Of a DNA stretch of 64,000 nucleotides, positions 10,206 to 22,632 are shown piece after piece. The translations under genes were made by a program, and so were the position numbers. Position 1 is the stretch's first letter; every line of letters begins with the position of its first letter. Under the pieces are notes generated by a model. That model ran no database searches. It worked only from the letters and a program-made list of their open reading frames with translations, and was not told the DNA's origin. The stretch comes from Citrus sinensis (taxonomy: Eukaryota > Streptophyta > Magnoliopsida > Sapindales > Rutaceae). The stretch covers positions 3,596,001-3,660,000 of the forward strand of contig NC_068563.1 in the NCBI RefSeq assembly GCF_022201045.2, read 5' to 3'.

Positions 10206-12820
10206 AAAATGTGATCTAGGCATCAAAATCATCACAATAAGCAGAAAACAAGTATGAACAATAAAGAACACAAAAAAATTTACATGATTCACCCTTTTAG
10301 CCTACATTTACGAGAGTAATTATCTCTAATCTACTATGTAAGTGAAATATTAAATAATTTTTATTACATACAAACAGAACTTTGTTAAATTTTGTTTTTA
10401 TGGTGAATGATAACATGATGGATAGTATGGATTTTATAGAGAAAAGAAAAATAATCTAAAATAAGAATAAGAAAAATGTTCTTTTGAAAGATGAAGTGGT
10501 TAAGATCTTCCATAAAGTTTTTAAAAATTGAAGAAACCTTAGAAATGATGGAAAAAGATGATGAAGCTCCAAAGAATTCAGATCTCAAAAGATGCCCAAA
10601 GATCTGTCAAAATTGAATATATGGAGCTTATATCGGAGTGTTCCTAAGAGTTTCTTGATAATTCTTGAGAGCTAGCAAATTTTCATCAGTTTGTCCTCCT
10701 TAAGTGAGTTTATATTTGTCTTTTTCTTTTATTTACTTGATAGTGACCCAAATTACTGGTGAACAAGTAATTCCATTCGCTTTCACATATTACTTGTCCT
10801 TTGCCACGTGAAGATGTTGGTATAATGGGCTCATTACTTTTTAGGGGACAGTTAAAGAGCAATGGTATGTCTTTTTCTCATTATTGTGCTTAACTGATCC
10901 ATTTTTCTATTGATCCTTATTTTAGCCTAAAGAACAAGATATTTATTTATTTTTCGATGGCATGCACCTCCAACATGTGAGGGCTCGAGTTATTATTTTT
11001 TATTTTGCCCCTTAAACTGGACAAATTCATATGAGCTATTTTAGTTGAGAGTAACCTTATTGTATTGAAGCCATCTTCCATTCTAATTACAGTGATGACT
11101 TTTCTTCTATTTTATTCTCTATTGCCACATGTAGCTGGCCAATTGGTCCAAATCATCCAAAATTTAGTAATGTAGTAACTATGGCATAATAAAAACATTA
11201 GGTGTCTTCAATGGAAATAAAAATAAATAATAGATAGCAAATAATTATATGAGCATGATTATATTTTTTGTGATACTATTCAACGAAGATAACGGCATTG
11301 ACTATTATATTAACGAGTAACATTTATTATTAGTTAAGTGTAGAGAATAATGAAGTATTATTAGAATTAATCTTCAGACCTAATAATTCTAAGATTGGGA
11401 TGATAATAGTTTTATGATTATTAATCATATTGAAAGATTTTTTCTTATTTAATAGCTGGAAAGTAGAATAGAACTTTGATATGGAGCTAAATTTGACACA
11501 TTCAATAAAAATGATATTGAATAAGAATTTACCTAATATATTTGATTATAGTTATGGCTAACTATGGAGAAGTTAGGAAATTTCTTAGCCTCTATTTACT
11601 ATTGAGGTGTTATTGTGGCTTAAAAACTGGAGTTTATGAAAAAAAAAAGGTTATAGCTATGAAATAAAGTGTACACACACACACATACATTTCTCATTAT
11701 ATAAGTGTGGAATTAAATCAATTTAGCTTCCAAACTATAACAAATAAGTGCTTACAAAATACTTTGGTGCTAAACTCTTAAACTATCTAACCACAATATT
11801 AAACAGGGTCTTAACCTATCCTAAATTAAAATAATTTTTCAATAAATATTATTCATTAAAATAGTATTTTTTTTTAAAGTCATGCAACGAGTCTTTTTAT
11901 AAGGACTGTTATGCATATTACTAATTTTATGGGGATTATGAAAAATTATGTGAAGGACAAATATGAACATTATTTATTTAATTAGTTTTTTAGGTAAACC
12001 TCGATGGTATAAGGGAGGATTTTGTTAAATGAAGAGAAAAGAGAAAATGACACCTAGTTAGGGGAGATTTATTTATTTTATATATTATGATTTATAAATA
12101 AATTTTAAAAATTATTAGGCCACAACCAAATGTCGAAACTCTCTCTTGGTGTTGCCTATCTATTAATGACAAATGACGTGTCACCAATCAATGACTGTCA
12201 TGTATTAGATAATGATTGACTTTTTATATAATCACTATTATCAATGACTCAACTTTATATACTTATTATTACTTATAGCTCTTATTAATTTTAATTATTT
12301 ATCAAGCTAAATCACCTTCTTTTTATTGTGTTTTGCTTTGATCACTTACTCCCTACAACGTTTATAATACCTTATTGGTCGTTACTGATTTGACATTAAT
12401 TAGAACCAGGGAAAAAAAAAAAAAGTATGGCCGGTTTCAGAGGCGGGGTGGTCCGGGTGGATATTTATTTGTTATCACCAAATTTTAATGGTCTTCTGTT
12501 CATTCATAAGGAGCCGAGCTTGACCTCATCAATTCAAATTGTTATAATCCAACAATTTTGTTACAGTGGATAAGGAAGAAAAAAGAAGAAGAAACGCGGG
12601 CTTTTTATAGTTATAAAGACATCAAATTATTACATACATTCTATGAAGAAAAAAAAACAAGTAATTTAAAACGTGACACTCTCTCAAAACTTTATTTAAA
12701 ACCCAATATATAATCGCTTAAATCAAGGAAAAAAAATAATATAAATGCTCAAAGATAACCTAAACGATGGCTTCATCTCCCTCAGCTTCTTAATTTTATT
12801 GTAAAAATATATGTGTGATA

Positions 12821-13484
12821 CTAGTAATGCCAGCGACGGAGCAGCGGCAGGACCATGAACTTCATCCTGCCTTCTCTGCAATGGAGGCCGCCGTGTTCAC
12901 CGCAAGCAAAGTAGTAAGGCAGCCACCTCTTCAGCACAAACTCGAAGCCCTCCCCGTCACCTTGTGTGGCGTTTGCAATCATCTTGGCTCTTGAGAGGTC
13001 GCATCTCAAGTAACTCCACAGATTTGGTAGCTGGTACACACTGTGTGGGAAAACGGTGTCGTTCGGGGCATCATACTTGAACACTGCATGCATGCAATAT
13101 CAATATATGCCGCGCGCCATCGCAATAAATATTATATTCATACGCATATATGAAAAAGATATTTGTAAAATTAAATTTATTGTTATATGAGAACTAAATT
13201 AATTAATTACCTAGCACATCGTTCACGTAAAAGGGAGCATTTTTGAAAGCCCAAACGCTGTAATTGAAGCCAAAGCGCCAGTTATCAGAGCCACCCACGA
13301 TGATCTTTTTGGGACCATCATCATCATTCGTGTTGTTGGAGTTATGGGACTCATTTTTGTGACCCCATGGCCATTGATATGTTTTGTTGAATCCATTAGA
13401 CCAGCCCCGGTTCGCCGAGCACACTGTCAGCATTGAAGCTGCTGATAGAATCACAAAGAGTGAATGTGCAGCTTTGAAAGCCAT
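12821..13484 (-). CDS. Secreted plastocyanin-like (phytocyanin) protein, copy B
   Basis: The structure matches copy A: exon 1 13211-13484, exon 2 12821-13083, 178 aa, with the same splice sites. All four predicted copper ligands (H105, C152, H159, M165) and the disulfide cysteines are kept, and the frame is intact, so it is probably functional. Differences from A are few (for example K34, T20, V102, H156). Exon 2 and the intron are nearly identical to A, whereas the signal peptide (LFVILSAASMLTV) and the promoter are those of copy C, which suggests gene conversion. Confidence 0.88.
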
Positions 13485-13582
13485 TGATTAATCTGTAATG
13501 AAAAAATTAAGACACTGAAAATTGTTAGTTGTAAAGAGAAGAGGTTTTTGATGTTGTGAAGATGGGTGCATTATTGGCTCCT

Positions 13583-13589
13583 TTTTATA
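13583..13589 (-). promoter_or_regulatory. TATA box of cupredoxin copy B
   Basis: TATAAAA on the minus strand lies about 100 bp before the start codon, in the same conserved context as in copies A and C. Confidence 0.6.
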
Positions 13590-14809
13590 GGGGAAAAGGG
13601 AGAGTGTCGAACTGCCAAATTTATCCTTTTTTTTAGGTGAGAAATAGAAAAGATTAAGAAAGTGATCATGATATGCTCCAAATTTCAACAATTCATGAAC
13701 ATCCTTTTAGTTCGGGCCAAACTTTTGTTCTTTAAATTCTACAAAGTTCAAGAAATATTGCTTACCATGAGTCAAGTTTGCAACTTATGCTCTCTTATGG
13801 TAGACTTAAATTGATTAGTGTGAAAGCAGTTTATGTGTTTCAACAAAATGAAATTGAGAAATTTAACTAACGTCCGAAGGAGCTGCAATATCTAATGGGT
13901 TGGTGCTTGGTTGGCGGAGAGGGAAATTCCTCCCTCAAAATCGAAAAGGGAAACTTACTCGATTGTATGCTATAAATCATTTCTAATTACTTTTGAAGTT
14001 TAAAACGTGGACCTTTGACCAACACGAAGTCAATTAATTTATATAAAATTGATTTAGAAATTAATTTGACGAAATTAAGTTGGACCGTAGGAATTAATAT
14101 AAGATATATAGCTTATTACGGTTAAGTGATGTTATGATGATGACACGATTTATTTAGTTTAAATGCAATATGATATATATAATGTCATTATACTGTTACA
14201 TCACGTGGTGTAACATATTTTCGGACTTTAATAAAATTTAGAATATTTGATCAGAGAGTCTTTAATATATAGATTAGAAGTTTTTCAATGGGAGTTCCCC
14301 CGCTTTATTAAAATATAGGACGAACTTTCACACTATTTTAAAATATTATAAAAATATTTTATATCATTACGAAACCCTTTCACAATGATTTGAAAGCCCA
14401 TTACACACGCACACACACACAAAGATTTCTTGAGCATTATGCTACTAAATCATATGACCTAATAACTTTCTTGGACTTAAAGAAATTTAAAATCTTAGAC
14501 CAAATTAATCATTACTCTACACACACACACACACACAAAATATATGAATATGATTAGGTGCGCGACAAGCCACGTGTCACCTGATTATTGGACGGACTAA
14601 GAGATGCAAACCAAAGATCAGTGACACATGGCCATATATATATATATATATAGAATTGGAGATTCACAATAGTGTCTATTGCTTGAACACCATTGTAAAC
14701 TGTTGAAAAATTATTTTACAATGGTGTAAAAGTATTTGACACTATAGTGATATCCCAAATCCATATTTTTAAAATATATGATCGCCCGCCGTAGAAAATA
14801 ACTTATATA

Positions 14810-14983
14810 TAGGGATGGTAATTTTTCTTATTAGGATAGAATCCTACGAGATGGGATTGGAACATACTTTTGTCTCAAGAAAATAAAGGAACATGAATGA
14901 GACTTTTTTTATCCCACTTGCATAAATGGGAGAGGATTGGGATTTGACAAAACTCGTCTCATCCCATCTCATTGCCAACTCTA
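14810..14983. mobile_element. AGGGATGGTAAT-family MITE (block B)
   Basis: The left end TAGGGATGGTAATTTTTC and the reverse-complemented right end TAGAGTTGGCAATG are inverted. The interior contains GAGATGGGATTGG and ATCCCATCTCATT segments shared with the 17191 element. At 174 bp it is non-coding. No clear target-site duplication was seen. Confidence 0.6.
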
Positions 14984-15214
14984 GTTGTTGTTTTGGTTTA
15001 TTATTACGTTATTGAATTATTGGATATTTTAACATGGATGAAGTTAGTTACTATCTAAATCTATAGCTTTTATCAAGCATTTCAATAAACAACTCGAAGA
15101 CAAATTACATTACATTAGAGTCTATATATATATTTTTTTTGGTCTTTTACCTTATCTCTAACTTTAATGGAGTAAAAAAATTCCTTATATATATGGCCAC
15201 CTATGGATTTTTAA

Positions 15215-15300
15215 GTAGGAGATTGGCAATGGAACGAGACAGGACATGATTTACCAATCCCAGTCTTGTCTTGTATATGTAAGTGGGATAAAAAATGTTA
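15215..15300. mobile_element. Fragment of the same MITE family
   Basis: AGTAGGAGATTGGCAATGG followed by ACCAATCCCAGTC and a GTGGGATAAAAAA segment matches the left half of the 17191 element. The right end is missing. Confidence 0.5.
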
Positions 15301-17190
15301 TTTAAATATGGTAGGGGTTTAATCTGTAGCTATTAAACTGTTAGGTACATGGAGGCCATAATGGAATTGGTACATTCGCGATTCAGATAGCTAAATGCCA
15401 ATAAGCTAAAGTCTTTCTTCAAGCAGATCTAACTCATCTTATGACAATTTCTCAATTTATATGTATCACCGTTTGTAGATATTTTATTGCTCTCGAAGAA
15501 GTGTGGAAAGCTGGCTTTTTACAAGTATCTTGGATCTTGATAGAGTAGCAAACGCCTCTATTTTTAGCCTTTGGTTTTTTATTATATTTATCATTTCAGA
15601 TTGATGAGCAAGACTAATATGTATCACGTTAATATTGCCTTGAAGTAGCTACTATTCATTCATTTATTACTTTTTTTTTAATGCAACACAATAAGATGCT
15701 TTTGAAAACTGATACTTCTGAAGATATGATGATCTCATGCTTGAGTAGCCTTTGTTTCAAAATACTAATTAACTGAATATATATATATATATTCTCATCT
15801 CATGCTTGAGTAGACTTTGTTTTTCGGTACTTTCTTCTTCATTTAACCTTTGCTTACTCAATAGGGTAGGTACCCCTTCCAAGTGCCTTATAATATTTCT
15901 ACTTCATGTTTCTGCAATTCTGTTGTTCATATTTCCAGCCTTTTCCCCTTTTTTTAATTTGGTTTATTGATTGTAGACATGTCTTATTTAGTTTATATCA
16001 TTATTGGAGTAAATTGTTATCCATGACTCCATTTTGAGTGGAAGATCTGAACCCATCTATTATTTGAAACACTTAAAATTGCATGTAAGTTTGAACACTG
16101 ACTTTATGCTTACACTCACAGATGAACATATATGCATATAATTGTGATCTTACGTACCCAAAGACATAGTTATGCTTGATAACGCTCTATAGGCTATAGC
16201 TAAACTAATATGGTGATGATATAATAAATATATTATATATACCCCTATAAATTGAAAGTGCGGTAAGCCTACAGAAGTAATATCAATTATCAGCAGTTGG
16301 TACTATTTAATTAGGAACACACTTGCAAGACAAAGGCAAAGACAAAATTATATATATGATCTAGACCTAATGCCATCTGTAAGTTGAAATGCCTTTTTCC
16401 GAAACCAGCTGATTTTTTTTTTTTTCCAGGAAGCAGTTTCAGGTACTTAGGCAGAGAGCTAGCTTTTCACTTTAATAAACTTTAAGTGTTTTTGTTGAAA
16501 AACCTTTACGAAAATAATCCTAATAATGTCTTTCTTCTTTTCTTTCTAATGCATGAATATCTGTATTCATTCCTTAAAACTTAAAAGGTGGCTGAGCCGC
16601 TGGCTAAGGAATTTTAAATCTCTGTTATCTATTCTTCTAATAGTTCAATCTTCTTTTTCTTCTTCTAAAGAGTTTTTAACTTTTACAGGTTGCTTCATAC
16701 CTCAATATGGTACCTATCAGAGGTGGTAGTTCCCTGTTCTTCCGTAGGATAAGATTAGTGAGTTTCTTTCAGTCTTTACATTGCAGTTTGGAGAATTGAG
16801 TAATGATAGTTTGTTGCTTGTTATAATTATATGTATATTCTTAGCGTCTGGACAGCCTTAAACTCGTTTACAGGACTTCTACAAATGGATTTTGACATGT
16901 TTGATTTACTTTATTATGCGTTTGAAATAAATAATACTACATTTAACGTGTTTAATTTATGTATAATTATTTTGTTAGTTATCTTATATTCACTCATAAT
17001 ATAGATACTTCAAAAATTAAATCCATATTTTATTTTATTACGAAGAATGAGAAGAAAAAAGCTTATGAAATAATATTATTGAATAAATAAATGAGAACAC
17101 TGAAGAAAAGGGTTACATATTTTTGAGCGCCTAAATTAGTATTTTCAAGGGTAAATGCAGCTCGAATTGTGTAATTATTTGACTTCCAAG

Positions 17191-17561
17191 TAGGGTTGGT
17201 AATGGGACGGGATGGGATGAGATTTACCAATCCCAGTCCCATCCCGTATATGTAAATGTGATGAAAAAACATCCCAATCCTATCCTTATATTTTTTTTGG
17301 GACAAAAATATGTCTCAATCCCATCCCAAAAGAGATGGGATCCTGCGGGATCTCATCCCAATTGGAAAAATTTTCATTCTTAATTGGTAATGAGATGGAA
17401 TTTGTCAATCTCATTCTCATCCCACATATGTAATTGGGATAAAAAAATGTCTCAATTCCATCCCTAAATTTTTTTATGGGACAAAAATATGTCTCAATCC
17501 CGTCTCAAATGGGATGGGATCCCGCAGGATCCCATCCCATCGGGAAAAATTGCCATCCCTA
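17191..17561. mobile_element. hAT-type MITE, tandem dimer, with 8-bp target-site duplication
   Basis: The terminal inverted repeats are TAGGGTTGGTAAT and TAGGGATGGCAAT, bounded by a perfect 8-bp duplication CTTCCAAG (17183-17190 and 17562-17569), diagnostic of hAT elements. The interior is two head-to-tail copies of about 185 bp that join at about 17380, where a decayed right end (CATTCTTA) meets a decayed left end (ATTGGTAATGAG). It is non-coding. Confidence 0.85.
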
Positions 17562-19904
17562 CTTCCAAGAGATTGTTCTGAGGGTAGTTAATGTCATTTT
17601 CGAAACAATACTATATAAAAAAAAAAAAATCCTCTAACAACTTATTGGAAACTATCTTTTTCCAATGTAACTTAATTCAACGATGGTCAACGGCATGATT
17701 ATCTCGGAAATGACTTTTTTCATAGGCATATGTATATGTCTTCATCGAATTTAGTTAGGGTTTGATTTGAACAATTTATATAGCTCAAATCCAATTTAAA
17801 CAAATAAATTTATAATGAAGGAAGATTGGGTTAATAATTGTTTAGGTGTGTTTTCTGATATTTGGGGGGGCATGTGGCTTATCTGAGGTGATGTGGGAGG
17901 TGATCTGAGGTGTTTTAAGTGGGGAATAATATGGGAGCTCAGTTGGAGCTCATGTGAGTTAGGTTAGAGAGTTGATATGGAGAGCTTAAGAGAGTTCAGT
18001 TATCTCAGGTGCAGTTACGAAATACCTATGGAGAGCTTATCTAGGGAGCTCAATAGAGCTCATCATATAACTCATGTGAATTCATTTATGAAATGTGATC
18101 TAGCCATTAAAATCATCACAATAATCAGAAAACAAGTATAAAAAATAAAGAAAATAGAAAATTTTACGCGGTTCAACCTTTTAGCCTACATCTATAGAAG
18201 TAATCATCTCCAATCTATTATGTAAGTGAAGTATTATATAATTTTCATTACAATATGATGGAGATTAGAGTGTACGGATTTTTAAAAAAAAAAGAAAAAT
18301 AATCGAAAAGAAGAATAAGGAAAATGCTCTTTTAGAAGATGGAGTGGTCAAGATCTTTCATAGAGTTTTTTTTTTTTACAAAAAAAAGAAGACACGTTAG
18401 AAATGGTGGAAAAAGAAGATAAAACTCCAGAGAATTCATATCTCAAAAGAAGCCCAAAGATCTTTCAAAATTGAACATGTGGAGCTTATGTCAGAGTGTT
18501 CATGAGAGTACCTTGATAATTCTTGACAGCTGGCAAACTCTCATTGGATCATCCTCCTCAAATGAGGTTATTTTCATTTTTTTTCTTTTATTCACTTGAT
18601 ATCAACCCAAATAACTGGTGAACAAGTAATTCCCTTTACTGTCATATATTACTTGCCCTTTACCACGTGCACACGTGACAAGTGCTAGTGTAATGGTCCT
18701 GCTACTTTTAGGGGGATAATTAATGAGTAATGACGTGTCTTTTTCTCATTATTATGCTCAACTGATCTATATTTCTACTGGTCCCTTGATTTTAGCCTAA
18801 AGAACAAGATACTTATTCCTTTTCCAATGACATATAGCTCCCACACCTGAAAGTTTAAGTTACTATATTTTATTTCTAATTTTGCCCCTTAAACTGGACA
18901 AATTTATAGGAGCTGTCCTACTTGAGAGTAACCTTGCTGTTTTGAAGCTATCCTCCATATTCTAGCTATATTGGTGACTTTTTCTTCTATTTTATTCTCT
19001 GCGTGTCACCTACCATTTGGTTAAAATCAACATCCCAAATTTACCTCCAAACAGTGTATTACCGAGGGTATTTTCCTTTGCAAATGACCTTTTTGTTCTA
19101 CTCAATTATGTAGTAATCACGGCATAATAGAAACATTTGGTGTCTTCAATCGAAATAAAAAGAAATATAATAGATAGCCATAATTGTATGAGGTTGATTA
19201 TATTTTTTTGGGATATTATTCAACGAACATAACGAAAGTCACTATCATTATATTAACGAGTAACATTTATTATTAGTTGAGTGCAATGAATAATGAAGTA
19301 TTATTAGAATTAATCTTCACACCTAAGATTGTGAAGATAATATTAGTGATCTTATTGAAAGATTTTTTCTGAGTTAATAGTTGGAAAGTAGAATACATCT
19401 TTGATATGGAGGTAAATTTTACACATTTAATAAAAATGATATTGAATAACAATTTACTTAATATATTTTATTGTAGTTATGCTAACTACGGAAAAGTTAG
19501 GAAATTTCTTAGGTTCTATATACTATTGAGGTGTTCTTATGATTTAAAAACTATAGTCTATGTAAAAGAAAAACTTTTAGTCATGAAATAAAGGTTGATA
19601 GTTATTTATAGTTTTCAAATAATAATTTTATAAAAAAATACTAGCTCCAAATCACAACAGCTACGCCTTTACAAAATACTTTAGTGCTAATGCCTTCAAC
19701 TGTCTAATTACAATACTAAACAGGGTCTTAATCTATGCTAAATTAAAATAATTTTTTCATAAATATTATTCATTAAGATATATGAACTTTTTAGTCATAT
19801 ATATGAATCTTTTTATAATAACTGATATGCATATTACTAATTTTATTGAGGTTATGAAAAACTATTTGAAGGACAAATATGAACATTACTTATTTTATTA
19901 TTTT

Positions 19905-20373
19905 TGTGAGGAAATAAGTTGTTGGTATGTTGGGTTTAAATGCAAGATTTGAATAATTCTTGGGGCAGTGTGCAAATTGACTTCAGTTGGAGAGGTCTTG
20001 TTGGAAAACGTATGCTGATGTGGCAGAATTCATTGAGAGTTCGTTATGACGTTTTCCAGAAAGATCAGAATAAAAGGCACTTGTGACTAGCATCTGATAT
20101 CATATTGATATCTTCTTCATTTCTTGTTCATTTTTCTTGCAATTTGGTTCTTTGTGATCCTTGTAATTTCTTCTTTGTAATCAGCCTCTAATTCGATTGT
20201 TGAGATCAATAAAAAAGAAGTTTTTTCCTTCATCAATTTATGTACTTGGAACTGTGCTCTAAGTATAATTCTTGTGATTTCTTTCTTGTTGGATTAATCT
20301 GGTCTGCTCTTTCAAGTCTGATTCATCAAAGTGCTTCTCGAAATATCTTGTGTAGCTATTAGGAGTTATAACA
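19905..20373. mobile_element. Solo LTR, 469 bp, in block C
   Basis: It starts TGTGAGGAAATAAG and ends GTTATAACA (TGT...ACA), and is flanked by the 5-bp duplication ATTTT (19900-19904 and 20374-20378). Blocks A and B lack it at about 4135 and 11985. It is free of coding sequence. It contains an AATAAAAA stretch near 20208, as expected for an LTR polyadenylation region. Short length and ends suggest a Copia-type LTR, which is inference. Confidence 0.85.
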
Positions 20374-21203
20374 ATTTTTTGAGGTTAACCTTGGCAATAT
20401 AAGGGAAGATTTTATTAAATAAAGAGAAAAGAGAAAATGACACCTAGTTAGGGGGGACTGACTTATTTTATATATTATGATTTGTAAATAGTTTTTAAGA
20501 GTTATTAGGCCACAACTAAACATTCAAACTCTCTTTTCGCTTTGCCTATCTATTAATGATAAATGACGTGTCACCAATCAATAACTATCACGTATTAGGT
20601 AATGGTTGACTTTTTATGTAATCATTATCATCAATGAATGAATGAGCTTTATTTTATTTTAAATGCAAATTTTATATCCCAACTTTATATACTTATTATT
20701 ACTTATAGCACTTATTAATTTTAATTATTTAGCAAGCTAAATCACTTTCTTTTTATTGTGTTTTGCTTTGATCACTTACTCCCTACAACGTTTATAATGC
20801 CTTATCGGTCTTTTGACATTAATTGGAACTGGACAAAAAAAAAGTAGTGGCCGGTTTCAGGGGCAGGGTGGATATTTATTTGTTGCCACCAAAACCTTAA
20901 TGGTCTTCCGTTCATTCATAAGGAGCCGAGCATGACTTCATCAATTCAAATTGTGATAATGCAACAATTTTGTTATAGTGGATAAGGAAGAAAAAGGAAG
21001 AAGAAGAAGAAACGCGGGCATTTTATACTTATAAAGTAATCAAATTATTGCATACATTCTATGAAAAATAATAATTTAAAACGTAACACTCTCTCAAAAC
21101 TTTATTTAAATGCTCAAAGATAACATAATCGATAGCTTCAGCTCCCTCAGCTTCTTAATTTTATTTTGTGTGTGTGTGTGTGTCTGTATCTATATGTGTG
21201 ATA

Positions 21204-21867
21204 CTAGTAATGCCAGCGACGGAGCAGCGGCAGGACCATGAACTTCATCCTGCCTTCTCTGCAATGGAGGCCGCCGTGTTCGCCGCAAGCAAAGTAGTAA
21301 GGCTGCCACCTCTTCAGCACAAACTCGAAGCCCTCCCCGTCACCTTGCGTGGCGTTTGCAATCATCTTGGCTCTCGACAGGTCGCATCTCAGGTAACTCC
21401 ACAGATTTGGTAGCTGGTACACACTGTGTGGGAAAACGGTGTCGTTCGGGGAATCATACTTGAACACTGCATGCATGCAATATCAATATATGCCGCGCGC
21501 CATCGTAATAAATATTATATCCATACACATATATGAAAAAGATGCTTATAAAATCAAATTTATTGTGACATGAAAACTACATTAGTCAATTACCTAGCAC
21601 ATCGTTCACGTAAAAGGGAGCATTTTTGAAAGCCCAAACGCTGTAATTGAAGCCAAAGCGCCAGTTATCAGAGCCACCCACGATGATCTTGTTGGGACCA
21701 TTATCATCATTTGTGTTGCTGGAGTTATGGGATTCATTTTTGTGACCCCATGGCCATTGATATGTTTTGTTGAGTCCATTAGACCAGCCCCGGTTCGCCG
21801 AGCACACTGTCAGCATTGAAGCTGCTGATAGAATCACAAAGAGTGAATGTGCAGCTTTGAAAGCCAT
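21204..21867 (-). CDS. Secreted plastocyanin-like (phytocyanin) protein, copy C
   Basis: This copy has the same two-exon design (exon 1 21594-21867, exon 2 21204-21466) and encodes 178 aa with an intact frame. The predicted copper ligands H105, C152, H159 and M165 and cysteines C119 and C160 are conserved. Substitutions against A and B include L32, S51, N56, N59, S97 and Q146. Its intron is the most diverged of the three. The downstream GT repeat is short. It is likely functional, since all three copies keep signal peptide, splice sites and ligands. Confidence 0.88.
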
Positions 21868-21965
21868 TGATTAATCTGTAATGAAAAAATTAAGACACTG
21901 AAAATTGTTAGTTGTAAAGAGAAGAGGTTTTTGATGTTATGAAGATGGGTGCATTATTGGCTCCT

Positions 21966-21972
21966 TTTTATA
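21966..21972 (-). promoter_or_regulatory. TATA box of cupredoxin copy C
   Basis: TATAAAA on the minus strand is about 100 bp upstream of the start codon, in the context shared by all three copies. Confidence 0.6.
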
Positions 21973-22590
21973 GGGGAAAAGGGAGAGTGTCGAACTGCCA
22001 AAATTTATCCTTTTTTTTAGGTGAGAAATAGAAAAGATTAAGAAAGTGATCATGATATGCTCAAAATTTCAACAAGTTCATGAACATCCTTCTAGTTCAG
22101 ATCCTTTTTTTTTTTTTGGGTCAAATTGTTCAAACTTAATGAAATATTGCTTACCAAGAGTCAATTTTGCAACTTATGCTCTCTTTTGGTAGACTTAAAT
22201 TGAATAGTGTGAAAGCAGTTTATGCGTTTTCAACAAAATGAACTTGAGAAATTTAATTAACGTCCAAAGGAGCTGCAATATCGAATGGGTTGGTACTCGG
22301 TTGGCAAAGAGGGAAAGTACTCCTCCTTCAGAATCGAAAAGGGAAACTTACTCGATTGTATGCTATAATCATTTCTTATTACCTTTTAAGTTTAAAAAGT
22401 TGATCCCTTTGACCAAGACAAAGTCAATTAATTTATATGAACCTAATTAAAATATTAATAAAAACGTAATTGTGCTATGTTAACCAATGCAATTTGACCA
22501 AATTAAGTTGGACCATAGGAATTAATATAAGATATCTTATTACGGTGGAATGATGTGATGATGACGACACGATTTATTTTGTTTAAATGG

Positions 22591-22594
<4 letters not shown>

Positions 22595-22632
<38 letters not shown>
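22595..22632. repeat. (AT)n microsatellite at the end of block C
   Basis: A run of about 19 AT units sits exactly where homology to blocks A and B stops, so it may mark the duplication breakpoint or a later deletion. Confidence 0.85.

Larger units (their letters stand above)
1985..11150. repeat. Duplicated block A (cupredoxin gene plus flanks)
   Basis: This block aligns along its length with block B, and its left part also aligns with block C. Anchors include the TAGATAGCAATAATTAT-type start at about 2007, the gene at 5599-6262, a conserved GACACGATTTATTT box at about 7150, and a tail at 9530-11100. Block A carries private insertions: a solo LTR, a hAT-like element, a SINE and an internal tandem duplication. 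Boundaries are approximate because they were aligned by eye. Confidence 0.7.
11150..19100. repeat. Duplicated block B
   Basis: This block is homologous to block A from end to end, with the cupredoxin gene at 12821-13484. It lacks the solo LTR, hAT-like element and SINE of block A, but carries its own AGGGATGGCAAT-type elements at 14810-14983, about 15215-15300 and 17191-17561. It shares with block C an insertion of about 110 bp at 12370-12490 that A lacks. Confidence 0.7.
19100..22590. repeat. Duplicated block C (truncated)
   Basis: This block matches the left part of blocks A and B through the gene (21204-21867) and on to the conserved GACACGATTTATTT box at about 22566. Homology stops at the (AT)n run at 22595, so about 4-5 kb of the right part of the unit is absent. 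It contains a private solo LTR. Confidence 0.7.
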
